DNA of 64,000 nucleotides, taken from assembly GCA_021732415.1 (NCBI GenBank), contig JAKFVC010000092.1, positions 52,937 through 116,936 on the forward strand, written 5' to 3'. Every line of letters begins with the position of its first letter. Position 1 is the stretch's first letter. Made by a program: the position numbers and the translations under genes. Positions 36,914 to 46,908 of this stretch are shown here, one piece after another. Under the pieces are notes generated by a model, which searched no databases, was not told the origin of the DNA, and saw only the letters and a program-made list of their open reading frames with translations. This stretch comes from Planctomycetaceae bacterium (lineage in GTDB: Bacteria > Planctomycetota > Planctomycetia > Planctomycetales > Planctomycetaceae).

Positions 36914-39900
36914 ATGGTCCAGATACGACTCGCGCTGATCGTGACTCTGCTCCTGACCTCGTTCGCCTGGGCTGCCGATCCCCCAGTTCCTTCCAAGGTC
37001 CCTCAATGGGATGCCCGGGGATCTGGGCTGTTGCCGGTGCAGGGAGTCTCGGCCCTGGATGTCAGTGCGGACGGTTCACGCATTGTGGCCGGGACGATTG
37101 CTTTGCCGGGCGAATTCAGCGTCCACGTACTCGATGCGGAAGGCAGCGTTCTCCGCTCGTATAAAGTGGGGCAACGCTGGATCGGGCAGGTCGTTGCAGC
37201 GCCGCGCGATCAGGCTCTGGCTCTGTGTACCAACACCTCGGGATCTGCGTTCGACGAACCCCTCGTGTATCTGTTGGGTGAACCAGTGCGGCCAGTGTCG
37301 GGTGGTGACGGGGGGACGTCGCTGTTCCACTACGGTGACCATAGCAATCACGTCGGCAAACAGGTCCTCGGTTATCGCGACGGTGCCGTGACCATCAATG
37401 AAAATCAGGTCCTGTGGCTGACGACGAATGCGGCCGACATCCCAGCGGCAAACGCCGCGACTCCCGGCCAGAGGTCCATCTTCCGCAACATCAAGGCGAC
37501 CGCACTCGCCGTGCAGCCGAGCGGCTTGACGGTCGTCGGTGGATATGCCGACGGAGCACCGCCCGCGGGGACTGCCCCCAGCAACCTCATGGTCTTCAAA
37601 CCGGGTGCGACGGCCCCACTATGGTCGCGAGCTGTGGTCAGTGATGTGGGAGCCTCGAATCCTCCTGAGATTGGAGAATATGGAACTCCCCGATTGCCGG
37701 ACGGCACGCGCAAGCCACTGCCGCAGCATGATGACGCCATGTTCGCCCCCCTCTCGCTGGCGGTGACTCAGGAGGCGGAATTCTCTGAAGCAACCACCCG
37801 TGTGGCCGCCGTGGATTATCGCGGCTGGCAGCGGTGGATCCGGTCGTCGGGCTCGTTGAAGGAAGAAAACTACGGCGCGCGCTTCATGCCCGCCAAGCCG
37901 ACGATCACCGTGTACGACGCCGCCGGCAAAGTGTTGCGGCAATTCGACCGTGAGAAATTCTCGCAGCCTGCCTGGATGGATGTGGCCTTCTTACCCGGCG
38001 GCCAGAAGTTGCTGGCCTATCCGCATCGCTGGACCTGCCGGGGATTAGGCGGGCAAACGTTCCTGCCGGCTGATGATCGGGTCTCCACGTTGTACTTACT
38101 GGACGTCGCCAGCGGTGAGGTCCAGACCCGCGAGTTTCCCGACGCGATCGCCAGTGTCTCGGTCGCTCAGAATGGGTCGGTCGCTGTCTCGTGCTGGAAT
38201 GGACGGGTCTATCGCCTCGAGCAGGCATCACTCATCGCAGGGACGCTGCCGGCGGGGACGGACGTCGGGCAACCAGCGATTGTGCATCTCAGTGCGGACG
38301 GCAGTCGGCTGACAGCGGCCACGCCGGGTGGTGAGATTATCTTGCTATCGGCGACTGGAGAAGTCCGCAAGCGGGTCAACTTGAATCAAGTGATTCCTCG
38401 CCCCGAGAAGGCTTGGATCACGCACGCCAATCTGGCACCGCTGGCCAAAGGGCTGTGGCAGATGCCGGGCGGTCGGGTGGAAAGTGACCTGGGCGGCCAG
38501 ACGGCGATCGAAGCTCCCGACGGGATTATCCTGATCGAAGGCCACGCCGGGCTCTCCTTTGATTCCGAATGGCGGGCCCTGGAAGTGAAAGGCCTCGACC
38601 CGCGACGCGTGAAGTACGTTCTCGCGACGCACGAGCATGGCGACCATGCACCGGGTGCAGCACAGTGGCGCGTCGCAACGGGGGCTCAGTTCGTCTGCAG
38701 TCGCCAGATGGCCTACACGCTGCAACATCACCTGCCACAGGGGACCGGGTACGGACTGCATCCGCCGGTTAAGACCGACATCATCATCGATGAAGATACG
38801 ATCCTCGACCTGGCCGGCCTGAAGGTCGCCGCACTGCGGTTGCCCGGGCACACCTATGGGGCGATGGGCTGGATGTTCGAACGCGAGGGAAAGAAGTTCG
38901 TCGCCATAGGTGACTTGATCATGCCCGAAGGACGGCTCGGCTATGCAGGCAGCATCAACTTCAGCCCGTACGACATCCTGGAAAGCCTGCGACGCCTGGA
39001 TGATTTGAAGGTCGATACGATCCTGCCCGGACATGGCCCGGTCGTTGGTCCCGACAAGTACGTGAAGGCGGGGATCGCCATTGGGACTCGCGTCGGTTGG
39101 GGCAAGATGACTCCCAAGAAGCCCGACCCGCGCTTCGCCATTACGCAGCCAAACGTGCTGGTGACTGGCTTCCTCGCACAGGCGACCTCGGCCGCTTTCG
39201 GCGATGTGGATGGTGATGGCCTGCCTGATGTGGCCGTTGTCGCGCCGCTGAAGGATGCGAGCGTCGTCAAGGTGTTCCTCAACCACGCGGATCGTCCCGA
39301 GCGATTCGATCCGATGAAACCTGACTTTGAGGTCACGGTCCCGGAGATCAGCGGGCCAACCAAGATTCGGCTGCTGTCGCTGAATGACGATAAGCGCATG
39401 GACATTTTCATCTCGGGCCAATCGATCGTGGCGACACTGACCTCCCAGGAAAAGCTCGGTGAGTATGCCACTCAGACCTCAACATCGAGCGAAGTCCACA
39501 ATCTGCGTTCGGTGGATATCGAAGGGCAGGGGAAGCGGGAAAAGGTGATGCTGGGACGCTTCTCCTCGGCGCAGTTGATGGTCGTGGATAAGGACAATCG
39601 GCCGGTCTATAAGCTTCTGTCACCGGAGATCCGGCTGCCGTATTCCGATCTGCGTGAAGTCGATCTGAATGGCGACGGCCGCACCGACTGGGTCACCAAC
39701 AATGGCCGGGTCTGGTTGCGGGGTGCGGACGGCAAGTTTGCGGAAACACCGTCAGTGCAATTGCCGCTGCCGATCGCTGACGATTGGTATTTCAGCGGCA
39801 TCGGCGATTTCAACGGCGATCGCAAGATCGATGTACTGGTCGGCGGCTACGGGATGCAGGGACGTAAGGCCGTCAACGTCTTCCACAACACGGGGGATGG

Positions 39901-40261
39901 ACTCGCTCCCTTCAAACTGCAACCGAGTACCACCTTCGACATCAAAGCCGATCCGGCGCACGTCCGAGACACGGCCACCGTCGGCGACTGGAATGGCGAC
40001 GGGATCGACGATCTCCTGATCGCCCTGGGCCAGGACAATAAGGCGCGGATCTATCTGGGAAGTGCCAACGGCATGAGTGCCGAGGGACTCGTCACGATCC
40101 CGTTAGACTATTGGATTCATTACGAGCACGCCCTGACGTTCGCTGACTTCAACGGTGACGGATTGCTCGACATTGGATGCCTCGGCTATACGCAAACCGG
40201 CGTCGGCTTGAGTGGACCATTGACGCCGTTTATCTGGTTGCAGCCGAAGGGGACGCCCTGA
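36914..40261 (+). CDS. Secreted fusion: beta-propeller, metallo-beta-lactamase fold and FG-GAP/VCBS repeats
   Basis: The 1115-residue protein has a signal peptide (1-20, SFAWA) and a WD40/PQQ-like propeller to about residue 510 (repeats such as VSALDVSADGSRIVAG, IASVSVAQNGSVAVSC). An MBL-fold hydrolase domain spans about 525-735, with TH-E-H-G-D-H in LATHEHGDHAPGAAQ, a metal-ligand His in RLPGHTYGAMGW, Asp in AIGDLIMP and LPGHGPVVGP. About five FG-GAP/VCBS repeats follow to the end (FGDVDGDGLPDVAVV, DLNGDGRTDWV, DFNGDRKIDVLVGG, DWNGDGIDDLLI, DFNGDGLLDIG) with calcium-binding DxNGDG loops. GGAAG lies about 8 nt before the ATG. The hydrolase is probably secreted; the substrate is unknown. Confidence 0.88.
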   Translation: MVQIRLALIVTLLLTSFAWAADPPVPSKVPQWDARGSGLLPVQGVSALDVSADGSRIVAGTIALPGEFSVHVLDAEGSVLRSYKVGQRWIGQVVAAPRDQALALCTNTSGSAFDEPLVYLLGEPVRPVSGGDGGTSLFHYGDHSNHVGKQVLGYRDGAVTINENQVLWLTTNAADIPAANAATPGQRSIFRNIKATALAVQPSGLTVVGGYADGAPPAGTAPSNLMVFKPGATAPLWSRAVVSDVGASNPPEIGEYGTPRLPDGTRKPLPQHDDAMFAPLSLAVTQEAEFSEATTRVAAVDYRGWQRWIRSSGSLKEENYGARFMPAKPTITVYDAAGKVLRQFDREKFSQPAWMDVAFLPGGQKLLAYPHRWTCRGLGGQTFLPADDRVSTLYLLDVASGEVQTREFPDAIASVSVAQNGSVAVSCWNGRVYRLEQASLIAGTLPAGTDVGQPAIVHLSADGSRLTAATPGGEIILLSATGEVRKRVNLNQVIPRPEKAWITHANLAPLAKGLWQMPGGRVESDLGGQTAIEAPDGIILIEGHAGLSFDSEWRALEVKGLDPRRVKYVLATHEHGDHAPGAAQWRVATGAQFVCSRQMAYTLQHHLPQGTGYGLHPPVKTDIIIDEDTILDLAGLKVAALRLPGHTYGAMGWMFEREGKKFVAIGDLIMPEGRLGYAGSINFSPYDILESLRRLDDLKVDTILPGHGPVVGPDKYVKAGIAIGTRVGWGKMTPKKPDPRFAITQPNVLVTGFLAQATSAAFGDVDGDGLPDVAVVAPLKDASVVKVFLNHADRPERFDPMKPDFEVTVPEISGPTKIRLLSLNDDKRMDIFISGQSIVATLTSQEKLGEYATQTSTSSEVHNLRSVDIEGQGKREKVMLGRFSSAQLMVVDKDNRPVYKLLSPEIRLPYSDLREVDLNGDGRTDWVTNNGRVWLRGADGKFAETPSVQLPLPIADDWYFSGIGDFNGDRKIDVLVGGYGMQGRKAVNVFHNTGDGLAPFKLQPSTTFDIKADPAHVRDTATVGDWNGDGIDDLLIALGQDNKARIYLGSANGMSAEGLVTIPLDYWIHYEHALTFADFNGDGLLDIGCLGYTQTGVGLSGPLTPFIWLQPKGTP

Positions 40262-40307
40262 AATTGGTCGCGGGTTCTCCTCGAAAGCGTACCAAATATT
40301 AGAATCA

Positions 40308-40766
40308 GGCGAGCCGGGCGGCGTCAGCCCCCGGATTCTTTTTCATTCAGATTTGGAAACACAGAGGCACAGAGGACACAGAGAGATGGATTCCTCCGTG
40401 TCCTCTGTGCCTCTGTGTCAAAAACTTTCGAGTTTTTTGCGGCACGCAAAGATTTCAAACATGGCCCGACCTAACTCATTACCAGTTTGAGATTTCTGAA
40501 TCAAATACAGACTACGATTAGGATTCACCACGGAGACACGGAGAGCACGGAGAGGAAATGAATGACTCCGTGTTCTCCGTGTCTCCGTGGTGAATCTGAA
40601 AACCCTCCCAAAGTGAGACTTGGGTTGCGGGTGACAACCCGCGCTGGTTTTTTTAACTTCGTGTCCTTTGTGACCTTCTGTTCAAGAATTCCTAAACAGA
40701 AGGTCACAAAGGACACGAAGGAAAGAAGAACGAAGAATCCCGGGGCTTACGCCACCGGGCTCGCCT
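40308..40766. repeat. Composite of three hairpins inside outer GGCGAGCCGGGCGGCGT arms
   Basis: Outer arms GGCGAGCCGGGCGGCGTCAG (from 40308) and ...CTTACGCCACCGGGCTCGCC (to 40766) enclose two ACACAGAGGCACAGAGG-type hairpins (40359-40418 and 40523-40595) and one CTTCGTGTCCTTTGTGACC hairpin (40657-40720). This fills the whole gap between two converging genes. Confidence 0.85.
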
Positions 40767-40801
40767 GAAGAGTTTTTTCTACGTGCGTTGTCAGTACGAA
40801 A

Positions 40802-42217
40802 TCAACGCCCGGGGCGCCGGTTGAATAACGGACGCGTGTTGCCGCGATTGGCCCCTGTCGCGGGGACGGTCCCGGGTGGCGGTGGTGCTACATCGCCGGC
40901 TTTCGGTGCGGGCGGACTGGCCTCCTCACTTGCGACGTCCGCGGAACTGCTGCCTGAGTTCGCGGGCTCTTCCTGCTGCACTGGCTGTGGAGTACGGGGC
41001 GTCGAGGTGGGTGCCGGCACGTCCAGGATGGCCGCGGCGGCGATTGTTCCAATGCGGCCGGAGACCGGGTTAATCAGCCCCTTACCGTCGGGATGAACTC
41101 GATTACTGAGCACGATCACAAACAGATCCAAACCGGGATCAATCCAGAGCGACGTCCCTGTAAATCCACTGTGACCGTAGGCGGACTCCGTAAACAGTTC
41201 TCCGCGGTTGGTGGAAAACGTCGACAGTTTGTCCCAACCCAATCCCCGCAGACTGGTCCCCGAATTGTAAGTGTCAGTCATCACCGAAACACCGCGGGGA
41301 CTGAGAATCCGGACGTTCGCGTAGGTGCCTCGGTTGAGCATCATCTGGCAGTAGACGGCCAGGTCCTGGGCGGTCGAGAACAACCCGGCATGTCCGGCGA
41401 CTCCTCCGAGGTACTCGGCCCGCGGATCATGGACCTGCCCGCGGAGCCACTTCCCTTTGCGCTGCTCCGTGGGAGCGATTCTCGGGATCAAGTCGTTGCC
41501 TGGGAGATAGGTCGTTTCGGTCATGCCGAGCGGTTGATAGATATGTTCGTGGCTGAACTCGTGCAGGTTCTGGCCCGACAGGCGTTTGACCAGCTCACCC
41601 AGGACGATGAAGCCCACATCGGAATAGATGAACTTCGTACCGGGGGGAGATTGCGGCGTGAGGGCGAAAATCTTCTGAAAGGCGGTGTCGGGCCCCTGCA
41701 GGTAGTCGGCGTCGGCATTGTCGGGAATGAAGCCCGACTGATGCGTCAGCAACTGATAGATCGTGACGTCCTGCTTGCCATTCTTCGAGAACTCGGGAAT
41801 GTAATAGCTGACCTTGTCGCGCAGCCGCAGATCACCCCGTTCGATCAGCAGCATGATGCTGGTCGCAGTCGCCAGCGGTTTGGTGATCGAGGCCAAATCG
41901 AAAACGGTATCGACCGTCATCGGCTCGGGGTCGGGGCTGACGGCGCGCTGGCCATAGGCCTTTTCGAAGACAATCCGTCCCTGCCGCCCGACCAGCACGA
42001 CACAACCGGGCATCCGTCCAATCTTGAGTCCTTCAGTCACCACCGCGTCAATATTCTTCAGATGAGCGGGACTCATCCCGACTTCTTCCGGCTTGGCATG
42101 CGGCAGCTTGGGAACTTCAGCCGCGGCCGACTGGCAGACGCCAACACTCCAGCCCAGGACCAGCAGGATTGCGATCCAAAGAGACTGGTGGCGAATTCTG
42201 AAGCTGCAACTCGGCAT
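40802..42217 (-). CDS. Secreted serine hydrolase, beta-lactamase class C / esterase EstB type
   Basis: From ATG 42217 the protein (471 aa) has a signal peptide (LWIAILLVLGWSVGVCQSAAAEV) and the serine-hydrolase catalytic set: SITK (S-x-x-K) in FDLASITKPLATATS, the tyrosine motif YSDVGFIVLGELV, and HSGFTG in the KTG position. A Pro/Ser-rich C-terminal tail of about 70 residues may tether it. Family members include penicillin-binding-like esterases, peptidases and class C lactamases, so antibiotic resistance should not be assumed. An in-frame upstream extension to 42523 is translated repeat DNA. Confidence 0.9.
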   Translation of the reverse strand: MPSCSFRIRHQSLWIAILLVLGWSVGVCQSAAAEVPKLPHAKPEEVGMSPAHLKNIDAVVTEGLKIGRMPGCVVLVGRQGRIVFEKAYGQRAVSPDPEPMTVDTVFDLASITKPLATATSIMLLIERGDLRLRDKVSYYIPEFSKNGKQDVTIYQLLTHQSGFIPDNADADYLQGPDTAFQKIFALTPQSPPGTKFIYSDVGFIVLGELVKRLSGQNLHEFSHEHIYQPLGMTETTYLPGNDLIPRIAPTEQRKGKWLRGQVHDPRAEYLGGVAGHAGLFSTAQDLAVYCQMMLNRGTYANVRILSPRGVSVMTDTYNSGTSLRGLGWDKLSTFSTNRGELFTESAYGHSGFTGTSLWIDPGLDLFVIVLSNRVHPDGKGLINPVSGRIGTIAAAAILDVPAPTSTPRTPQPVQQEEPANSGSSSADVASEEASPPAPKAGDVAPPPPGTVPATGANRGNTRPLFNRRPGR

Positions 42218-42313
42218 AGAAGCCTGTCTTCCCGAACGGAAACGGACGCCAATCGGCCAGCACGCAATGAGCCAAGTCTGCAATTGCGCTTTAGCCAAAC
42301 AATTGGGCAGGTA

Positions 42314-42408
42314 GAGAGTATGAGGGTATCGGAGTCTGAGAGTATGAGGGTCAAGATAGATCCACTGACAACTGGACTTCACCGTTACTCTCACACACTC
42401 ATACTCTC
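42314..42408. repeat. GAGAGTATGAGGGTATC palindrome
   Basis: GAGAGTATGAGGGTATCGG and ...ACTCTCACACACTCATACTCTC form an imperfect hairpin just upstream of the hydrolase gene. A related half is at 62716-62747. The stretch 42409-42688 holds nothing else I can assign. Confidence 0.7.
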
Positions 42409-42688
42409 CAACCTTACCATTCGTACAAAAGTTAAGCAAAACCGCACTAATCCACGCATCTCGCATATTCGAAAGAGTCGATTCCAGCGAGAGATTACCG
42501 ACACAACGCACCATCGGAATCATCGGTCGCCAAGCTGACCGACAATTCCCGGGAGGGGGAAGCCTCGCACTAGGCAGACTGGACGGCCCCGTCCGAAAAT
42601 TGAAACCTGCGCGATTGGAACGGTTGCGCCGCGGGCTGGTAGATGTTCGCGACTCTTAAGGGGCGAAGGTGTGTCGTGGAAAGAATGT

Positions 42689-43030
42689 CGTGGGACGGGT
42701 CTCCTGGCCCGTCTGAGCCTGTAACCATCGACATCACAAAGATTCGACCCCGCGAGCTTCGCGCAGCGCACAGGTGGCTTTGTAAGCGATTCGCAAACGC
42801 TTCAATAAGCCTTATTCGGGTGCCACTGGCTATGCCAGTGCGGATAGTCTTTCGACCCTCTGTCCGGCAAAGCACTGGCACAGCCAGTGGCACCCGAATT
42901 TCCAGGCTTTAGTGGAGCATTCGGCCGTATTGATTGATCGCAACTCGTGCGCTGCGCGAAGCTCGCGAGGGATGAATTTGTTTCGCGTCGATGGTTACAG
43001 GCTCAGACGGGCCTGGAGACCCATCCCACG
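42689..43030. repeat. Composite nested palindrome (second copy, no MITE)
   Basis: Outer arms CGTGGGACGGGTCTCCTGG... (from 42689) and ...CCTGGAGACCCATCCCACG (to 43030) extend to about 43 bp each (through GCCTGTAACCATCGAC). They enclose the GGTGCCACTGGC palindrome at 42818-42895. The inner right flank (TTCGGCCGTATTGATTGATC) is shared with the copy at 21.3-21.8 kb. Confidence 0.85.
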
Positions 43031-43049
43031 ACGCAGGCGACCAGCCCCC

Positions 43050-43850
43050 CTAGTCAACCAGTTCCGCCGAGGCCGACGTCGACAGCGTTGTATCAATCGC
43101 CCGCTGTTCGCCGGCGGCTTCTTTGCGTCCGCGGACTGTCTTTTCGCAATACGGGCACGTCAACGAATAAATGATCTTGCGGCAGCGCGGGCACTCGCGG
43201 ATGCCGACGCTGGGAGGATCCGTCATCAACTGGCGATAGGTCAGGTAGCCCATGCCGAAACAGAGAATGACGGCGAAAGGCCACGAATTGCGCAGCTCCC
43301 ATTGGTAGATAATCGTGCTGACCAGCAACACGGCGCAAAACGAATTGATCGTGATCACCTTCCAACGTTCGCGGCCCTCGAGCTGGCGTTGCGTGTTGGC
43401 GTTGACTTCGTCGGCAAACAGTTCTTCCAGGAGTTCTCGCTTCTGTTTCTGCAGCAGTTGAGCTTCCGGGGCATCAATCGCCTTGAGCAACCGCGAGACA
43501 CTGTCCAGCGTGCGATAAGTATCATCGAAGTCGAAGTTGCCGCGATGCGCCCAGCGATTGCGGAACTCACGCAGTTCACCGACCAGACTGCGTTCGAGCG
43601 GGCTGAGACTCCGGCGGAAGACCGTGTTCCACTGATCCCACATGACGGTCAGCAGGGCGAGTGCATCCCAGTGGATGACGGGTTCGGCTCCCGGAGTCTG
43701 ATGCCGCTGATCGCGCAGGTTCGACCGTACGTGTTCAACCCAGGAACCTTGAAACACGGCACGCAATTCCTTCTCGACGAAAGGAATCAAGCCTTGAGTC
43801 AGCACTTCCAGGGCGCGAGTCACATGCTCTTGGTGGTCAGAACCAGACAC
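43050..43850 (-). CDS. Swt1-type HEPN domain protein with membrane helices and C-terminal zinc ribbon
   Basis: The 266-residue protein starts with a helical HEPN-like domain (1-135) containing the RxxxxH active-site motif R97-NRWA-H102 in LREFRNRWAHRG. WDALALLTVMWDQWNTVFRR and DDTYRTLDSVSRLLKAI match the Swt1-associated HEPN pattern. Two hydrophobic helices (about 180-215, FCAVLLVSTIIYQW and WPFAVILCFGMGYLTY) and a zinc ribbon CPRCRK...CPYCEK at about 233-250 follow. HEPN domains are often metal-independent RNases. No antitoxin (MNT) or restriction partner is adjacent, so the role is open. Confidence 0.78.
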   Translation of the reverse strand: MSGSDHQEHVTRALEVLTQGLIPFVEKELRAVFQGSWVEHVRSNLRDQRHQTPGAEPVIHWDALALLTVMWDQWNTVFRRSLSPLERSLVGELREFRNRWAHRGNFDFDDTYRTLDSVSRLLKAIDAPEAQLLQKQKRELLEELFADEVNANTQRQLEGRERWKVITINSFCAVLLVSTIIYQWELRNSWPFAVILCFGMGYLTYRQLMTDPPSVGIRECPRCRKIIYSLTCPYCEKTVRGRKEAAGEQRAIDTTLSTSASAELVD

Positions 43851-44175
43851 GGTAACACTCTTCGAGTAAGACCCGCGTCGTCAAAGGGACGAATTCACGA
43901 GCAACCGGTAGGAAGCAGGCTGGAGCAAACAATTTAGGCAACTGCGGCGCGGCCGTACAGTGATCTTAGCCTGCTCAATCATCATTGTTAAGACATTCTG
44001 GCAAGTCGGAGGGAAATAAACTACGCCGCAGGACAGGTCCTGAGTCCTACCTATGCGTTATCCAAGCTCAATTTGTGAGATGGCGATGGGAGGGCGAGGG
44101 CGGGCTGGCGCAAATTGGGTATTGACAGGGTTGAATGTTCTTCCGATCTATGTTGCACCACGATCGGTGGTTTTC
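43851..44175. other. Gene-free region
   Basis: No gene or RNA seen between the HEPN gene and the palindrome at 44176. A TTGACA at 44133 has no well-spaced -10 partner. Confidence 0.4.
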
Positions 44176-44361
44176 AGCCCCAAAGGGGCGAACTAGGCCA
44201 GCCCAGGGCATCGCCCTGGGTAAACTCGCAAGTGAGTATTTAAAGCCCTGAAGGGGCGTACTAGCATACGCCTAGTACGCCCCTTCAGGGCTTCGATTCA
44301 TTAATTTGACCTGCAACCCAGGGCGATGCCCTGGGCTGGCCTAGTTCGCCCCTTTGGGGCT
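44176..44361. repeat. 186-bp nested palindrome (copy 2)
   Basis: The same outer arms (AGCCCCAAAGGGGCGAACTA...) and inner pair (AGCCCTGAAGGGGCGTACTA) as at 32864-33049. The central loop sequence differs, as expected for a DNA hairpin in which only the stem is constrained. Confidence 0.92.
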
Positions 44362-44392
44362 TCGGAGGCCGCTAATCGGAATCGGCGCCTCA

Positions 44393-44812
44393 CTAATCCA
44401 CCATCGGAATATTGAATTCGTTGGCCCCGGCTTTGACTTCGAATGTCAGTCCACTCGTCGCACCGCTGCGGTATTTCTTGGGGATCTTTGGGTTATCGAC
44501 AGGCTTGTAGCCCGGTGGGGGAGGCGCAGGGGGCGGGACTTCAAAGGGAATCACCCATACCGAATACTTTCCAGGAGTTAAAACTGCTTCGATTGAATAA
44601 CTGCCCGCAGCATCGGTCTTGGCTGCGGCAGCAGCACCCGTTGTGGCGGTCTGCATTTGGACATTCGCGTCAGCGACCGCTTCACCCTTGTACGTCACTT
44701 TGCCTTTCACCGTGGTCTTAGGTTTCTCCCCGCCACCGCAACCCGAAAGCGTTGCGGTTAAAAGTGCCAGCGCGCAAAGACCGATTCTGCCTGCCTGAAA
44801 ATGGATTTTCAC
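44393..44812 (-). CDS. Lipoprotein with carboxypeptidase-regulatory-like domain
   Basis: From GTG 44812 the protein (139 aa) starts VKIHFQAGRIGLCALALLTATLSGC, a lipoprotein signal with lipobox LSGC. A single transthyretin-like/carboxypeptidase-regulatory domain follows (TVKGKVTYKGEAVADANVQMQ...TDAAGSYSIEAVLTPGKYSVWV). Planctomycetes very often place such a small lipoprotein directly after a DUF1559 gene, as here. It is probably surface-exposed; the partner could be the DUF1559 protein, but that is inferred from neighbourhood only. An in-frame extension to 44926 lacks a signal and is less likely. Confidence 0.82.
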   Translation of the reverse strand: MKIHFQAGRIGLCALALLTATLSGCGGGEKPKTTVKGKVTYKGEAVADANVQMQTATTGAAAAAKTDAAGSYSIEAVLTPGKYSVWVIPFEVPPPAPPPPGYKPVDNPKIPKKYRSGATSGLTFEVKAGANEFNIPMVD

Positions 44813-45097
44813 AAGCCAGTTCCCTGAGAAAAATGGACATAATGGAGCGTTCACGACGCATTTCGCTGTGATGCACAATGGCGATTGGGAATCGCTCAAT
44901 TGGTCTCGAATTCTGTCGTTTGCCAACGAATTTCTGCGGTCGGTTTCGTTGAAATCAGGTCACATGACGAAGCCAGAATCCGCCAGTCGGACCTCCGGCA
45001 GATCAGTGATCGATCGATCATTCATACCCGTCAAAGCAAGCAGAGAAGTCCGACGCATTTGACGGCCGGGCTTCTCTGCACCTGGGACAGGATCAGA

Positions 45098-46072
45098 TTA
45101 ATAGTCACCGATGACTTGGTTATCAGCCATGGCGGCCAGCCGCAAATAAGTGGCAAAGGAGATATTTTCCGACACAAAAACGACCGTTCCATCACCCCTT
45201 GCGAAATGGGCTCCGCCGACGTGTCGCGAATTAAACGAATTATTGAACTTATAGGGGGTATCCGCACCTGGTCCGATGCCGGCCATGTTATTGATGGGAT
45301 ATACAATCGCGGACATGTTTTGGCAGAATTGATTTCCGGCAGAGGCCCCCCCAGCGTAATAGCAGCCTTCCCAGGCACCTCCACACCACATGGAGGAGCG
45401 ACTGTCAGCGCCGGTTGATGTTAAGGGCCGACCTTGCTCACCGACTAACAGGGTATTCGACATTCCATCGACGACATCGCGAATTCGCGTGCCGCCATTA
45501 ATGGCCAACATTCCAACTTGATTAGCCGGGATATTGGTGTAGCTGTATCCCGAGTTCGCAACATTGGGGCTACTACCCGGCCCAACCGGATCGATGGCGG
45601 TGCCGGCCACTCCAACGTAATTCGGTCGCTGCACCGCAACCGTAGTACAACCGGTGTCGACTTGGAAAACTTTCAATTCGCTGGAGGGGCAATTGAGACC
45701 AGGGACGATCAACTTCGAATAAATCGCAGCCTGCGCCGCTGAAAATGTCCTGGAGCCAGACCGCGTGTCAAAATCCGAATTGAAGTCGAATTGAGCGTAC
45801 GCCGGGGCCTGATCCATATAGGGCAGGATCCCTACGAAGAATGACGCATAACCGGGGTAGTTGCCACCCGGAGGAAAAATCGTAAACGTGTCATGATAGT
45901 TATGCAGAGCCAACCCGATCTGCTTGAGATTGTTCTTACACTGACTGCGCCGCGCGGCTTCCCGCGCCTGTTGCACCGCAGGCAGGAGCAGTGCGATCAG
46001 CACTGCAATGATGGCAATCACCACCAGGAGTTCGATCAGAGTAAATCCCGGCCGCCGTTGTTTTGAACGCAT
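45098..46072 (-). CDS. DUF1559 pseudopilin-like protein
   Basis: The 324-residue protein has a type IV prepilin/PulG N-terminus: [27 protein letters not shown], with cleavage expected before FTLIE. The DUF1559 domain follows, with [28 protein letters not shown] and the C-terminal H-x9-DG signature [12 protein letters not shown]. These proteins are massively expanded in Planctomycetota and are a lineage marker. They are thought to assemble or sit at the envelope through the pseudopilin pathway, but individual functions are unknown. It is followed by the small lipoprotein gene on the same strand. Confidence 0.95.
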   Translation of the reverse strand: MRSKQRRPGFTLIELLVVIAIIAVLIALLLPAVQQAREAARRSQCKNNLKQIGLALHNYHDTFTIFPPGGNYPGYASFFVGILPYMDQAPAYAQFDFNSDFDTRSGSRTFSAAQAAIYSKLIVPGLNCPSSELKVFQVDTGCTTVAVQRPNYVGVAGTAIDPVGPGSSPNVANSGYSYTNIPANQVGMLAINGGTRIRDVVDGMSNTLLVGEQGRPLTSTGADSRSSMWCGGAWEGCYYAGGASAGNQFCQNMSAIVYPINNMAGIGPGADTPYKFNNSFNSRHVGGAHFARGDGTVVFVSENISFATYLRLAAMADNQVIGDY

Positions 46073-46843
46073 GGCTTCCCCTTACAAAAAATATATAGGA
46101 CCGCGAACACAGTTCTGACCAGTCACGATTGACTGGATGAAATACACACCAGGCGCGAGAGCCCTCTTCCCAGCCTCTAATTCAGGGGGCAGCAATTGGT
46201 TCAGACAAACGAATCTTAAAACAATCGACCAAACCAAATCAGCTTCGGGTCGCGTGCTTCGTAACGTTGATGACCAACAGGAGTATTTCGTTCAATAGAA
46301 AACAGTGCGGAGTTCGAACGAACCCGCTGAACCGCATCTAAGACAGATCGTGACTAGTAACCGAGCGCCCTCGCTCAGATTCCGGGACTAAACCAGCAAC
46401 TGCAATGCCAAGACATTGCCGCATCTCTTCTCGTTAGCCTATCCGATCACGCAGACAACGTATGAGTTGGCGACTGCTAAGGATTTGTTTGGAAATCTGC
46501 CAAATCAAACCCCATTCCAGCCGCATGGGATCTCGTTGTTCGAAGAAATTTATTGTTCTTAAGAATAGACACTTCCGCAAGGGCAAAACGATCACCCATG
46601 CACATTTTTTGAGCACGTGGTCTCCCAGCCCACGGCAATGTGCCCGAATCACGGCAACTGGGGGTGCAGCCGCTATATTGTGGGGAATGATTTTGAGACT
46701 GCCGGCGACTGTATCGCAGTGAAACGCAGAATTGCCATCTGTTGTCGCCCCCGTTGGGCTCGCCCCAACGGGGGCGGTTTCGAAACGCATCCACCAACCA
46801 GACAGGGGCTACACACGGCAACTCGGTTCTCGCGAACCACCGG
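46073..46843. other. Long gene-free region upstream of the leuA promoter
   Basis: About 770 bp separate the divergent DUF1559 and leuA genes. It contains a GCCCCCGTTGGGCTCGCC hairpin (46746-46776) whose left neighbour (CAGTGAAACGCAGAATTGCC) matches the flank of the 29.9-kb palindrome. No gene or structured RNA was recognised. Confidence 0.5.
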
Positions 46844-46872
46844 TTGACGGCCTGTGTCTTTCGCCGTAGACT
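46844..46872 (+). promoter_or_regulatory. Sigma-70-type promoter for the leuA leader
   Basis: TTGACG (46844-46849) and TAGACT (46867-46872) are separated by exactly 17 bp, which predicts transcription from about 46879, upstream of the leader peptide. Confidence 0.7.
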
Positions 46873-46908
46873 GTATTTGTCAGCGAAAATTTCCAGGAAA
46901 TCTTGAAC

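Noticed and set aside
41093..42538. 481-codon open frame antisense to the serine hydrolase
   Set aside because: The composition is that of an antisense shadow and no family motifs occur, while the opposite strand has a signal peptide and a full catalytic set.
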